Positions 16,491-26,261 of a stretch of 64,000 nt of DNA are shown here, piece by piece. The notes under the pieces were generated by a model, which had not been told where the DNA came from, did not search any database, and worked only from the letters and a program-made list of their open reading frames with translations. Made by a program: the position numbers and the translations under genes. This DNA is from Bacteroides fragilis (GTDB lineage: Bacteria; Bacteroidota; Bacteroidia; Bacteroidales; Bacteroidaceae). The number at the start of each line of letters is the position of its first letter. Position 1 is the first letter of the stretch. The stretch is from NCBI RefSeq assembly GCF_019583405.1, contig NZ_SZUU01000007.1, positions 186,001 through 250,000 on the forward strand, in the 5' to 3' direction.

Positions 16491-16901
16491 TTAATATTGT
16501 ATCATAGATAACATATCAGCCATCTTTTCCAATCCTTCATTCAAAGGCTTCTGCACCATTGCTTTCATAAACGGATTGATTTCCAGCCCAATAGTCACCT
16601 TCAGTTTACACTCGTCTTCAGATACAGCCACAAGCTGAATCCACATATTTAAAGGTAGAGGTGAATTGGTAGTCTCAAACTTAATACATTTACTGGGTTC
16701 CCGTTCAATAATTTTCAGGGTCAGTTGTCCCACAGGATCCACATTGAAACTAAGTGTATCGGTATCGAAACTCATATTTTTCACTTTGTCTTCGGGCAAA
16801 CGATCTTTAATAGCTTCCAGGTTACTAAGATCAGCAAGTTTCTCGTACACGCGTTCCTGGCTATAAGGTATTACCTTGACACTACTCTCAAATTTAGTCA
16901 T
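16491..16901 (-). CDS. SRPBCC (START-like) domain protein
   Basis: 136 residues: MTKFESSVKVIPYSQERVYE at the start, then an alternating beta-grip pattern, and a long C-terminal helix FMKAMVQKPLNEGLEKMADML, as in polyketide-cyclase/SRPBCC lipid-binding proteins. The ligand is unknown. It lies between pyrE and argH and is translationally close to argH (5 bases), though pyrE ends in a terminator just upstream. Confidence 0.8.
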   Translation of the reverse strand: MTKFESSVKVIPYSQERVYEKLADLSNLEAIKDRLPEDKVKNMSFDTDTLSFNVDPVGQLTLKIIEREPSKCIKFETTNSPLPLNMWIQLVAVSEDECKLKVTIGLEINPFMKAMVQKPLNEGLEKMADMLSMIQY

Positions 16902-16920
16902 CTTATCTATTTTACTTATA

Positions 16921-16967
16921 AAAAAAAGAAGAACAATCCGAACAGATTCTGTCCGAATGGCTCTTCT
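16921..16967 (-). terminator. Terminator after pyrE
   Basis: On the minus strand a 19-bp imperfect stem (16967-16949 with 16946-16928) runs into seven U. Confidence 0.8.
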
Positions 16968-16998
16968 TTCTATATTTTAATCATCAAAAAAATCAGTT

Positions 16999-17637
16999 TT
17001 ATTTTCCAGCTTCCCAATGAGCCGGATCCTTGCGCCATTCGTTTAACGTTGCAATGTCCTCTTCTTCAATATAACCGGTACGAAGTGCAACATCTAACAC
17101 AGCTTCATAATTAGTCAATGTAACCAAAGGCACTTTAGCATCTTTAAAGGCCTGTTCGGCAACAGGGAATCCATAAGTATAAGCAGCTACCATACCAATG
17201 ACTTCGCAACCATCCCGACGAATAGCTTCTACAGCTTTTAAGCTGCTTCCACCGGTAGAGATTAAATCTTCCACAACAACGACTTTCATACCCGGACGAA
17301 GTTCGCCTTCGATAAGATTTTCCAAACCATGGTCTTTCGGGGTAGAGCGAACATACACGAACGGAAGATTCAGTGCATCGGCCACTAAAGCACCCTGAGG
17401 AATAGCACCTGTCGCAACTCCGGCAATAGCATCTACCTGTCCGAAACGTTCCAGAACCAGACGTGTAATTTCGAACTTAACAAAACTACGAAGAGAAGGA
17501 TAAGAAAGGGTTTTACGATTGTCGCAGTAAAACGGTGATTTCCATCCGGAAGCCCATGTAAACGGATTTGCCGGTTGAAGCTTAATAGCTTTAATCTTCA
17601 ACAACTTCTCGGCGAATAATCTCTCTAAATTTTTCAT
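16999..17637 (-). CDS. pyrE: Orotate phosphoribosyltransferase
   Basis: A 212-residue enzyme of pyrimidine synthesis, transferring ribose-5-phosphate from PRPP to orotate. VVVVEDLISTGGSSLKAVEA is the PRPP-binding motif, and FYCDNRKTLSYP is the orotate-site block. The start MKNLERLFAEKLL at 17637 is preferred over an upstream Met that adds a hydrophobic extension (MHPVIIIVSLV) not found in the family. It lies 95 bases after recX. Confidence 0.93.
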   Translation of the reverse strand: MKNLERLFAEKLLKIKAIKLQPANPFTWASGWKSPFYCDNRKTLSYPSLRSFVKFEITRLVLERFGQVDAIAGVATGAIPQGALVADALNLPFVYVRSTPKDHGLENLIEGELRPGMKVVVVEDLISTGGSSLKAVEAIRRDGCEVIGMVAAYTYGFPVAEQAFKDAKVPLVTLTNYEAVLDVALRTGYIEEEDIATLNEWRKDPAHWEAGK

Positions 17638-17732
17638 AACTAAACTAACTATGATAATTACAGGATGCAAAAATACGGAAATGGAACGAGACTAAAAAGA
17701 AGAAGCCTTATTATTTTTTCGTTATTTGTCAC

Positions 17733-18197
17733 TTACTCTTCTTCTACCTGCACACAGCGACGGATATCATCCATTTCAAATCCTCTACTCATGGCAAAAC
17801 GAATCAATTTCCCATTCAGTTCGAATTCATCTTTGGCATGTATACTTTTACGTTTTGCTGCCATTAAATCTCCCAAAATCGCAAGATATTCTTCCCGGTC
17901 AATGTCATTCAGATATCTGTAAGTCACCTCACGAGGAACTTTTTTCATATACAGAGCTTGTGCAATCTTCATTTTACCCCATTTGGCAAAACGAAACTTA
18001 TCGTTGACAAACGCCCTGCAATAACGTTCTTCATCAATAAACTTCTCGGCAACAAGACGATCGATGATTCGGTTAATCACCTCATAAGGCAAGCCCCATT
18101 TCTGAAGTTTTTCATTCACTTCGGCTTTACAATGTTCGGCTGCGGAACAATAGGCAGCCATGCGATTTAACGCTTCTTCTTCTGTTATTGTATTCAT
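17733..18197 (-). CDS. recX: RecX-family regulator
   Basis: 154 residues with the three-helix repeats of RecX: AAYCSAAEHCKAEVNEKLQKW, FIDEERYCRAFVNDKFRFAKWG and a last repeat ending in GFEMDDIRRCV. RecX modulates RecA filaments. recA is not next to it. It overlaps the prmC stop by 4 bases. Confidence 0.85.
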   Translation of the reverse strand: MNTITEEEALNRMAAYCSAAEHCKAEVNEKLQKWGLPYEVINRIIDRLVAEKFIDEERYCRAFVNDKFRFAKWGKMKIAQALYMKKVPREVTYRYLNDIDREEYLAILGDLMAAKRKSIHAKDEFELNGKLIRFAMSRGFEMDDIRRCVQVEEE

Positions 18198-19030
18198 CGT
18201 TTAGCGGTTACAATTCGATCATTACCCGATATATCTTTTATCAAACGGAGTTCTTCATATCCTTGTTCGTGAAGCATTTGGAGAACCTCTTCACCATAAA
18301 CCCGGTTGATCTCAAAATAGAGTCTGCCGTGGAGGCTTAACATTTTTCTTCCTAAAAATGCGATACGCCGATAAAAGCGCAACGGGTCATTATCCGGCAC
18401 AAATAGGGCCAGTTCAGGTTCCCAATTCAACACATTGGGTTCCATTTCTTTTTTTTCACTCTCTGTAACATAAGGAGGGTTACTGACAATAATATCATAT
18501 TGATTATCACCAACCGATTCTACCGACAAAACATCTATTTTTTCAAAATGAACTCCGGCTTTCAGTGCCTGATTATTCTGCTCGGCAATGGCAAGAGCCT
18601 CTTCCGATACGTCCCATGCGGCGACCACAGCCTGCGGAATATGTTTAGCCAGGCTGATGGCAATACACCCGCTACCGGTTCCTATATCCAGCAAACGGGT
18701 ACCGGTTGCGGCTTCTTTCACTATCAGATCAACCAACTCCTCGGTTTCAGGACGAGGAATCAGAACTCCCGAAGCTACCTGAAACATAGACCCATAGAAA
18801 CAGGTTTCGCCCTGAATATATTGGATTGGCTCGTTTTTCTTCAATCGTTCGACAATGCTTTCTAAATCACGCTGCTCGTTTGCAGATAATGTTATATCTT
18901 TGCCCAAATAATAATCAATAGCATCCTGCCCCAGCAAATCACAACAAATGATTTTTGTGAGGCTCTTGAGTTCTCCAGACGGATAAATATCGTGTAAAGA
19001 CTGGCGGATATAAGTGGTGACGCGGTTCAT
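18194..19030 (-). CDS. prmC: Release-factor glutamine methyltransferase PrmC
   Basis: 278 residues from MNRVTTYIRQSLHD at 19030. A longer frame reaches 19159 but crosses the promoter and divergent ribD start. It methylates the GGQ glutamine of RF1/RF2. SAM motif DIGTGSGCIAISLA and the catalytic NPPY (VSNPPYVTESE) are present. The -7 box TACTTTTG at 19056-19049 lies 19 bases upstream. It overlaps recX, giving a prmC-recX pair. Confidence 0.92.
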   Translation of the reverse strand: MNRVTTYIRQSLHDIYPSGELKSLTKIICCDLLGQDAIDYYLGKDITLSANEQRDLESIVERLKKNEPIQYIQGETCFYGSMFQVASGVLIPRPETEELVDLIVKEAATGTRLLDIGTGSGCIAISLAKHIPQAVVAAWDVSEEALAIAEQNNQALKAGVHFEKIDVLSVESVGDNQYDIIVSNPPYVTESEKKEMEPNVLNWEPELALFVPDNDPLRFYRRIAFLGRKMLSLHGRLYFEINRVYGEEVLQMLHEQGYEELRLIKDISGNDRIVTAKR

Positions 19031-19048
19031 TCTCCTTATTTTGGGGTG

Positions 19049-19056
19049 CAAAAGTA
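19049..19056 (-). promoter_or_regulatory. prmC promoter -7 element
   Basis: TACTTTTG on the minus strand (exact TAnnTTTG), in the 53-base gap between the divergent prmC and ribD. Confidence 0.6.
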
Positions 19057-19083
19057 CAAATAATATAGCTATCAGCCTAAAAG

Positions 19084-20124
19084 ATGAAAGAAGAAAAATA
19101 CATGAGGCGCTGCATCCAACTGGCAAGAAACGGTCTTTGCAACGTATCTCCCAATCCAATGGTAGGAGCTGTCATCGTATGTGAGGGACAAATAATCGGT
19201 GAAGGCTATCACGTCCGCTGCGGAGAAGCACATGCCGAAGTCAATGCAATCCGCTCCATAAAGGATCCGTCTTTACTAAAACACAGTACTATATATGTAA
19301 GTCTTGAGCCTTGCTCCCACCATGGGAAAACTCCCCCATGCGCTGATTTAATCATAGAGAAACAAATTCCCAGGATTGTAATCGGATGCCAGGACCCTTT
19401 TTCCAAGGTAGCAGGCAGAGGAATCCAAAAGTTACGGGATGCCGGATGCGAAGTCATTGTCGGAGTTCTGGAAACGGAATGTCGCGAACTTATACGAAAA
19501 TTCATCACCTTCCATACCCTTCAGCGCCCTTACATTGTTTTGAAATGGGCAGAATCAGCCGATGGTTTCATCGACCTGGAACGTACAGAAGGCCAACCTG
19601 TCATATTATCGACTTCTCTCACTTCCATGCTGGTACACAAAAAAAGAGCAGAGTCAGATGCCATCATGGTCGGTACGCGAACCGCACTACTGGACAATCC
19701 GGCACTCACGGTACGCAACTGGTACGGACACAATCCGGTGCGAATAGTGACGGACCGCAATCATTCACTTCCTCAAACCTACCACTTGTCGGATAATAGC
19801 GTGTCTACGCTCGTTTTTACGGAACACCCCCGTTCCGGAAAAGAAAACCTGGAATACATCACGCTCAATTACCAAACAGATATTCTGCCACAAATATTGT
19901 CTGCCCTCTATCAACGCAACCTACAGTCGCTGATGGTCGAAGGAGGAAGGATTCTGCTGGAATCATTTATCCGTTCCGGAACATGGGATGAAGTCATCAT
20001 AGAAAAGAGCAATAAACTGCTTTATTCCGGCGTTAAAGCACCTGAAATAAGCGATAAAATTAGTTATTCGGAAGAAAAACATTTCTGTACGACCTTCAGG
20101 CATTACTTGAAGAGAAACACCTAA
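19084..20124 (+). CDS. ribD: Bifunctional riboflavin deaminase/reductase RibD
   Basis: 346 residues. The N-terminal deaminase (1-145) has the zinc motif HAEVNAI and PCSHHGKTPPCADLI. The C-terminal reductase (about 148-340) has YIVLKWAESADGFID and VEGGRILLESFI. It performs two consecutive steps of riboflavin synthesis. No FMN riboswitch-like fold is apparent upstream; the gap to prmC is only 53 bases. Confidence 0.93.
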   Translation: MKEEKYMRRCIQLARNGLCNVSPNPMVGAVIVCEGQIIGEGYHVRCGEAHAEVNAIRSIKDPSLLKHSTIYVSLEPCSHHGKTPPCADLIIEKQIPRIVIGCQDPFSKVAGRGIQKLRDAGCEVIVGVLETECRELIRKFITFHTLQRPYIVLKWAESADGFIDLERTEGQPVILSTSLTSMLVHKKRAESDAIMVGTRTALLDNPALTVRNWYGHNPVRIVTDRNHSLPQTYHLSDNSVSTLVFTEHPRSGKENLEYITLNYQTDILPQILSALYQRNLQSLMVEGGRILLESFIRSGTWDEVIIEKSNKLLYSGVKAPEISDKISYSEEKHFCTTFRHYLKRNT

Positions 20125-20226
20125 ATTCGCAGCATTCAAGGAGTTTTATATCGACAAAATCGAGCAGATTATCTATAATTTTATATAAAACTTCCCTTCA
20201 ATGTTCAATATAGAGAAAAATGTTCC

Positions 20227-20234
20227 TATTTTTG
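20227..20234 (+). promoter_or_regulatory. Promoter -7 element before the DUF6242 gene
   Basis: TATTTTTG, 28 bases before the ATG, in the 138-base gap after ribD. Confidence 0.5.
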
Positions 20235-20262
20235 CAACTTGTAAATAAACACAATCTTTCAA

Positions 20263-21651
20263 ATGAGAATAAAGTTTTTATCAGTAATTGTAAGTTTCTT
20301 CCTTGTATCGTTTGCCGTTACTTCGTGCCTTGACACAGAAGAAATTGAATATAGCCCGGATGCTACCATACATGCATTTGCACTTGACACCATACATGGG
20401 GTGAACTATAAATTTACAATTGACCAACTTGGTCCCGATGGAGTAGGGCTTATTTATAACCAGGATTCACTGCCTGTAGGCTCCGATACAATTATTGACC
20501 GTATTCTTATAAAGACACTGACCCCTGCCGGCAGAATAATCACCGCCAAAAATGCGGAAGGTCAGGACACCTTATTTAATTACGCCGACTCTATTGACTT
20601 CAGAGGCACTATGGAAAAGCCCATGAGAATAAAGATATGGGCTCCCGACATGAAGTATGCAAAAGAATATGCCATTTCGGTACGCGTACATCGTCAAGAC
20701 CCGGATTCCATGAACTGGACTAAAATGACAGATAACTTCGCCAACTATAGCGGGTATCAAAAGACCGTGATTTTGCGTAATTCGAAGGAAAAGGAAGAAG
20801 CCATTCTTGTGTATACATCAAACACTACTGCTTACAAGTCATCAACAACACTAAAAGAGCCAGCAGATAAAGGAAAAAATTGGGAAAAAGTATCCGTAAC
20901 CGGGCTTCCGGAAAACATAAAACTCTCCTCCATCATGAGCTTTGGTGAAAAGTTGTATGCCACAAACGGTGAGCAAGCATATGTTTCTTCTAATGGGGCA
21001 TCATGGAGTCTTGCAACCGATTTGAATAAAAACGGTAAAGTAGAGATGCTGATCGCTCCTTTCCCGAAAAACGAAGGCAATTTGCTGAACATCTCCGGAA
21101 TTGCCGGCATTATTAATAATGGTAGCCAATCTGCATTTGCCATAACTAATCCTGAGGCAACAGTGTGGAGTAATATCGGTTCCGAAAAAGTAGATGCAGA
21201 CTTCCCCTTGGAGAATTTGTCTGCAACTTCTTACTTGACAGCAACAGGAATCCAGACAATAGCCGTAATGGGTAACAATCGTAATGAAAGCGATACAACT
21301 TCCATCGCATGGACCTCACAAGACGGTTTGCTTTGGATACCTTTAAAAACGTCCTCAAGTACGGCCTATTGTCCGAAGCTGGATAATCCGTCTTTCTTCT
21401 ATTATGGCAATGCTTTCTTAGCATTTGGAGGAAATTTTGAAACGATCTATACGTCGGAAGCAGGTATTGCCTGGTATAAAGCCAACAAGAAAATCTTCCT
21501 GCCGGCCGAATTTAAAGACAGAGGAAACAATTACTCAACCGTAGTAGACAAAAATAACTTTATCTGGGTAATATGGAGTAACGGTAGTGCCAACGAAGTA
21601 TGGCGCGGACGACTCAATAAATTTGGTTTTGAAAGACAGAACAACAACTAA
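20263..21651 (+). CDS. DUF6242-type lipoprotein
   Basis: 462 residues. A type II signal peptide ends in the lipobox VTSC (Cys about 22), with acidic residues after it, as in surface-exposed Bacteroidetes lipoproteins. The rest is beta-rich, with repeated SxxGxxW motifs (SSNGASWSLA, TSQDGLLWIPL, TSEAGIAWYKA) that look like propeller or Asp-box-like blades. I assign DUF6242 from this pattern. It lies 4 bases before uppS and upstream of bamA, so it is probably co-transcribed with envelope genes. Function unknown. Confidence 0.75.
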   Translation: MRIKFLSVIVSFFLVSFAVTSCLDTEEIEYSPDATIHAFALDTIHGVNYKFTIDQLGPDGVGLIYNQDSLPVGSDTIIDRILIKTLTPAGRIITAKNAEGQDTLFNYADSIDFRGTMEKPMRIKIWAPDMKYAKEYAISVRVHRQDPDSMNWTKMTDNFANYSGYQKTVILRNSKEKEEAILVYTSNTTAYKSSTTLKEPADKGKNWEKVSVTGLPENIKLSSIMSFGEKLYATNGEQAYVSSNGASWSLATDLNKNGKVEMLIAPFPKNEGNLLNISGIAGIINNGSQSAFAITNPEATVWSNIGSEKVDADFPLENLSATSYLTATGIQTIAVMGNNRNESDTTSIAWTSQDGLLWIPLKTSSSTAYCPKLDNPSFFYYGNAFLAFGGNFETIYTSEAGIAWYKANKKIFLPAEFKDRGNNYSTVVDKNNFIWVIWSNGSANEVWRGRLNKFGFERQNNN

Positions 21652-21655
21652 CGAA

Positions 21656-22390
21656 ATGTCCTATAAAGAACAAATAGATTTAAACCGGATACCTAAGCAT
21701 GTAGCAATTATCATGGACGGTAACGGACGGTGGGCCAAACTACGTGGACACGAACGGAGTTTTGGACATCAGGCCGGAGCCGAGACTGTGCATATCATCA
21801 CTGAAGAGGCAGCCAGGTTAGGAATCAAATTCCTTACTTTATATACCTTTTCTACAGAGAACTGGAACCGACCTTCGGATGAAGTCGCTGCATTGATGAG
21901 CCTCCTTTTCGACTCTATCGAAGAGGAAACATTTATGAAAAACAATATCAGTTTCCGTATCATCGGAGACATCAACAAACTACCTGAGAATGTACGGGAG
22001 CGCCTGAATGCTTGTGTAGAACATACTTCCAAGAATACAGGTATGTGCCTGATACTTGCCCTCAGTTATTCTGCCAGATGGGAAATAACCGAAGCTACAC
22101 GGCAGATTGCCACATTGGTACAAAATGGAGAAATGAACCCTGAAGAAATTACTTCAGAAAGTATTCGGACACATCTGACAACCAACTTTATGCCCGACCC
22201 GGATTTGCTGATCCGGACAGGCGGAGAGATTCGTTTAAGCAATTATCTGCTTTGGCAATGTGCTTATTCGGAGCTCTATTTCTGTGAAACTTTCTGGCCC
22301 GACTTTAAGGAAGAAGAATTGTGCAAGGCTATCTGTGACTACCAGAAACGCGAACGCAGATTCGGAAAAACCAGCGAACAAATCAGTTAA
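21656..22390 (+). CDS. uppS: Undecaprenyl diphosphate synthase
   Basis: 244 residues from MSYKEQIDLNRIPKH; a longer frame would overlap the preceding gene. The signature HVAIIMDGNGRWAK holds the catalytic Asp, and DLLIRTGGEIRLSNYLLWQ and AYSELYF are the C-terminal signatures. It makes the C55 lipid carrier for peptidoglycan and glycans. bamA starts 24 bases later. Confidence 0.95.
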   Translation: MSYKEQIDLNRIPKHVAIIMDGNGRWAKLRGHERSFGHQAGAETVHIITEEAARLGIKFLTLYTFSTENWNRPSDEVAALMSLLFDSIEEETFMKNNISFRIIGDINKLPENVRERLNACVEHTSKNTGMCLILALSYSARWEITEATRQIATLVQNGEMNPEEITSESIRTHLTTNFMPDPDLLIRTGGEIRLSNYLLWQCAYSELYFCETFWPDFKEEELCKAICDYQKRERRFGKTSEQIS

Positions 22391-22414
22391 CTCAAAACTT
22401 AATTATAAACATAA

Positions 22415-25051
22415 ATGCATTATCGTATTTCCTTCATATTCGTAACGTTTATCAGCCTGTTTTGCTTTGCATTGCCGGGCGTAGCACAAGATGCTAACAC
22501 TGACGAATCAAAACCCGTTATCATGTATTCCGGGACACCGAAAAAATATGAAATAGCCGACATCAAAGTCGAAGGTGTCAAGAACTACGAAGATTATGTT
22601 CTTATCGGACTGTCCGGACTCTCTGTAGGACAAACCATTACTGTACCGGGAGATGAAATCACAGGTGCAATCAAACGCTATTGGCGTCATGGTCTGTTCT
22701 CTAACGTATCAATTACCGCAGAAAAAATAGAAGGTAACAAAATATGGTTAAAGATCACTTTGGCGCAACGCCCACGTATCTCTGATATACGCTACCATGG
22801 TGTGAAAAAGTCGGAACGTGAAGATCTACAGACCAAACTGGGTATGATAAAGGGTAGCCAGATCACTCCGAACCTGGTAGACCGTGCGAAAGTTTTAAGT
22901 AAACGCTATTTCGATGATAAGGGATTCAAAAATGCTGAAATCACTATCACCCAAAGAGATGACCCTGCTAATGAAAATCAAGTATTGGTCGATATCGATA
23001 TTGATAAGAAAGAGAAGGTAAAAGTACATGCTATCACTTTTGCCGGCAACCACGCCATCAAAACATCTAAGTTGAAACGCGTGATGAAGAAAACAAACGA
23101 GAAAGGGAAATTACTGAACTTGTTCCGTACCAAGAAGTTTGTTAATGAGAAATATGAAGAGGATAAACAACTAATTATTGACAAGTACAACGAATTAGGC
23201 TACCGCGATGCACGCATTGTGAAAGACAGTGTATCCAAGTTTGACGATAAGACCGTAGACGTATTTATCGAACTGGAAGAAGGCGATAAATATTATCTCC
23301 GCAACGTTACATGGGTAGGTAATACGCTTTATCCCTCAGAACAACTGAACTATATGCTCCGCATGAAGAAGGGCGATGTATATAATCAGAAATTGCTAAA
23401 TGAACGCTTATCGACCGATGAAGATGCTATCGGTAACCTTTATTATAATAATGGTTATCTGTTCTATACGCTGGATCCGGTGGAAGTAAACATAGATAAT
23501 GACTCCATTGACTTGGAAATGAGAATTTTTGAAGGCCGACAAGCCAGTATCAACAAGATCAAGATCAATGGTAACGACCGCTTGTACGAAAACGTTGTCC
23601 GCCGCGAACTCCGTACCCGCCCGGGTGAGTTGTTCAGTCGTGATGATCTGATGCGTTCTATGCGTGAAATCCAGCAGATGGGACACTTTGACCCGGAAAA
23701 CATCAAACCGGATATCCAGCCGGACCCTGTAAACGGAACGGTAGATATCGCTTACGATCTCGTGTCTAAAGCAAATGATCAGGTGGAATTCTCTGCCGGC
23801 TGGGGACAAACAGGTGTTATCGGTAAGCTAAGTCTGAAGTTTACGAACTTCTCTTTAGCAAACTTGCTGCATCCGGGAGAAAATTATCGCGGTATTCTGC
23901 CTCAAGGCGACGGACAGACACTGACCATCAGCGGACAGACAAATGCACAATACTATCAACAGTATAGCATTTCATTCTTCGATCCCTGGTTCGGAGGTAA
24001 ACGTCCGAATTCATTCTCTCTGTCGGCGTTCTTCTCTGTACAGACCGATATCAGTAGCCGTTACTACAATTCAAGTTACTATAACAACTATTACAACAGC
24101 TATTACAGTGGTTTGGGTGGATATGGTATGTACAATTATGGTAACTATAACAACTATGAGAACTATTATGACCCGGATAAGTCAATCAAGATGTGGGGGT
24201 TATCAGCAGGATGGGGTAAACGCCTGAATTGGCCGGATGACTACTTCCAACTTTCAGCCGAACTCTCATACCAGAGATATATCTTGAAGGATTGGCAATA
24301 TTTCCCGGTAACCAACGGTAAATGTAACGACCTGAGCATCGGTTTGACACTGGCTCGTGCCTCTTATGACAATCCGATCTATCCCCGTAGTGGCTCTGAT
24401 TTCTCATTGTCTGTACAGTTCACTCCACCTTACTCATTGTTTGATGGAGTAGACTACAGTAAGTACAACCAGTACAACCAGAATGATATGAACAAGATGC
24501 ACAAATGGGTAGAATACCACAAGTGGAAGTTCAAAGCAAAAACATACATTCCATTACTGAACCCGACAACAGTGAAAAAGACTCCGGTATTGATGACTCG
24601 TGTTGAATTCGGTATATTGGGGCACTACAACAAATACAAAAAATCGCCGTTCGGTACATTCGATGTCGGTGGTGATGGTATGACTGGATATTCAAGTTAT
24701 GCAACTGAAAGTGTTGCCCTTCGCGGTTATGAAAACAGTTCGTTGACACCGTATCGTGGACAAGAAGGATACGCTTATACTCGTATCGGATTTGAATTAA
24801 GATATCCGCTAATGCTGGAAACAAGTACCAATATTTATGCGTTAACATTCTTAGAAGCCGGTAATGCTTGGCATGATGTGAAAAACTTCAATCCGTTCGA
24901 CCTGAAACGTTCGGCCGGTGTAGGTGTCCGCATCTTCCTTCCGATGATTGGTATGATGGGTATCGACTGGGCATACGGTTTCGACAAAGTACTTGGCGAC
25001 AAGAGCGCAGGTGGAAGCAGATTCCACTTCGTATTGGGCCAGGAATTCTAA
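22415..25051 (+). CDS. bamA: Outer-membrane assembly factor BamA
   Basis: 878 residues: signal peptide ending near VAQ (25), five POTRA domains (about 40-450) and a 16-strand barrel ending in FHFVLGQEF with the terminal Phe. It inserts beta-barrel proteins in the outer membrane. An unusual Tyr/Asn/Gly-rich segment lies at about 548-588 (for example YYNSSYYNNYYNSYY), placed as an extracellular loop. It is followed by two Skp/OmpH genes, the common order. Confidence 0.93.
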   Translation: MHYRISFIFVTFISLFCFALPGVAQDANTDESKPVIMYSGTPKKYEIADIKVEGVKNYEDYVLIGLSGLSVGQTITVPGDEITGAIKRYWRHGLFSNVSITAEKIEGNKIWLKITLAQRPRISDIRYHGVKKSEREDLQTKLGMIKGSQITPNLVDRAKVLSKRYFDDKGFKNAEITITQRDDPANENQVLVDIDIDKKEKVKVHAITFAGNHAIKTSKLKRVMKKTNEKGKLLNLFRTKKFVNEKYEEDKQLIIDKYNELGYRDARIVKDSVSKFDDKTVDVFIELEEGDKYYLRNVTWVGNTLYPSEQLNYMLRMKKGDVYNQKLLNERLSTDEDAIGNLYYNNGYLFYTLDPVEVNIDNDSIDLEMRIFEGRQASINKIKINGNDRLYENVVRRELRTRPGELFSRDDLMRSMREIQQMGHFDPENIKPDIQPDPVNGTVDIAYDLVSKANDQVEFSAGWGQTGVIGKLSLKFTNFSLANLLHPGENYRGILPQGDGQTLTISGQTNAQYYQQYSISFFDPWFGGKRPNSFSLSAFFSVQTDISSRYYNSSYYNNYYNSYYSGLGGYGMYNYGNYNNYENYYDPDKSIKMWGLSAGWGKRLNWPDDYFQLSAELSYQRYILKDWQYFPVTNGKCNDLSIGLTLARASYDNPIYPRSGSDFSLSVQFTPPYSLFDGVDYSKYNQYNQNDMNKMHKWVEYHKWKFKAKTYIPLLNPTTVKKTPVLMTRVEFGILGHYNKYKKSPFGTFDVGGDGMTGYSSYATESVALRGYENSSLTPYRGQEGYAYTRIGFELRYPLMLETSTNIYALTFLEAGNAWHDVKNFNPFDLKRSAGVGVRIFLPMIGMMGIDWAYGFDKVLGDKSAGGSRFHFVLGQEF

Positions 25052-25075
25052 TTGTTTCACTAAAAACTAAGCGTT

Positions 25076-25591
25076 ATGAAAAAGTCTGTTCTATTTATCA
25101 TCTTGCTGTTTACCGTAGGTATGGCAGCTCAAGCACAGAAATTTGCTCTGATCGATATGGAGTATATCCTGAAAAACATCCCAGCTTACGAACGTGCCAA
25201 CCAACAATTGAGTCAGGCAACCAAGCAGTGGCAGAGTGAAGTCGAAGTATTAGCGAAAGAAGCACAAACGATGTTTAAAGACTATCAAGCTGCATCGGCT
25301 AAACTAACAGCCGCACAAAAGACTCAGAAAGAGGATGCCATCGTAGAAAAAGAAAAGGCTGCCTCAGAACTGAAACGTAAGTACTTCGGTCCCAAAGGCG
25401 AACTTTTCAAGAAAAGAGAAGAGTTGATGAAACCTATCCAGGACGAAATATACAATGCCGTAAAAGCTGTAGCAGAGGAAAACGGTTATGCAGTAGTGGT
25501 AGACAGAGCATCTGCTTCAAGCATTATTTTTGCTACCCCCCGCATTGATGTGAGCAATGAAGTACTGGCAAAATTAGGATATTCAAATTAA
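25076..25591 (+). CDS. Skp/OmpH-family periplasmic chaperone (first copy)
   Basis: 171 residues with a signal peptide (MKKSVLFIILLFTVGMAAQAQ), then an OmpH domain: KFALIDMEYILKNIPAYERA, a long coiled coil (about 45-125) and a C-terminal YAVVVDRASASSIIF. It should hold outer-membrane proteins on their way to BamA. It lies 24 bases after bamA. Confidence 0.9.
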   Translation: MKKSVLFIILLFTVGMAAQAQKFALIDMEYILKNIPAYERANQQLSQATKQWQSEVEVLAKEAQTMFKDYQAASAKLTAAQKTQKEDAIVEKEKAASELKRKYFGPKGELFKKREELMKPIQDEIYNAVKAVAEENGYAVVVDRASASSIIFATPRIDVSNEVLAKLGYSN

Positions 25592-25648
25592 TTTCATACA
25601 TTTGCACCCGATAACTTAAAAGTAATCATTCAAATAAATAATAAAACT

Positions 25649-26158
25649 ATGCTTAAAAAAATTGCACTTTTAATGATGTTGATACTCCCGATGGGCGTAT
25701 TTGCACAAAATCTTAAATTTGGTCATATCAATGCAATGGAAATTGTTTCGGCTATGCCGGAATACACCAAAGCACAATCGGAATTGCAGGCATTGAATAA
25801 ACAACTCGGACAGGACCTTCAGAGAACTCAGGAAGAATTTAACAAAAAATATCAAGAGTTCATGCAGCAGAAGGACTCCCTTCCTACCGTAATTGCAGAA
25901 AGAAGACAAAAAGAACTGGAAGATATGATGCAGAGACAGGAACAATTCCAGGCGAAAGCTCAGCAGGATATGGAAAAAGCCAACAATGACTTGATGGCCC
26001 CGGTATACAAGAAGCTGGACGACGCTATCAAAGCAGTAGGTGCAGCAGAAGGTGTTATCTACATTTTCGATATGGCACGTACTCCGATACCTTACGTTAA
26101 CGAAGCTCAAAGCATTAACCTGACTCCGAAAGTAAAAACCCAATTGGGTATCAAATAA
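25649..26158 (+). CDS. Skp/OmpH-family periplasmic chaperone (second copy)
   Basis: 169 residues, signal peptide ending at VFAQ, then KFGHINAMEIVSAMPEYTKA, a Gln/Glu-rich coiled coil and VIYIFDMARTPIPYV. Clearly a paralogue of the preceding gene but quite diverged. It lies 57 bases downstream of it, with a hairpin terminator after it. Confidence 0.9.
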   Translation: MLKKIALLMMLILPMGVFAQNLKFGHINAMEIVSAMPEYTKAQSELQALNKQLGQDLQRTQEEFNKKYQEFMQQKDSLPTVIAERRQKELEDMMQRQEQFQAKAQQDMEKANNDLMAPVYKKLDDAIKAVGAAEGVIYIFDMARTPIPYVNEAQSINLTPKVKTQLGIK

Positions 26159-26172
26159 GAGTTAAGAGCAAT

Positions 26173-26247
26173 AAGTTACGAGCTACAAGCTACAAGTACC
26201 ATGCGAAAATGCGCTATGGCTTGTTACTTGTAGCTCGTAACTTTTTA
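26173..26247 (+). terminator. Long palindromic terminator after the skp genes
   Basis: Perfect 17-bp arms aagttacgagctacaag (26173-26189) and cttgtagctcgtaactt (26227-26243), further inner pairing, then a T run. Its vocabulary recurs at 35.5-35.65 kb. Confidence 0.8.
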
Positions 26248-26261
26248 ACCATATCCCCATT

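Noticed and set aside
19084..19110. FMN riboswitch before ribD
   Set aside because: Only 53 bases separate it from prmC, and no conserved riboswitch blocks are visible.
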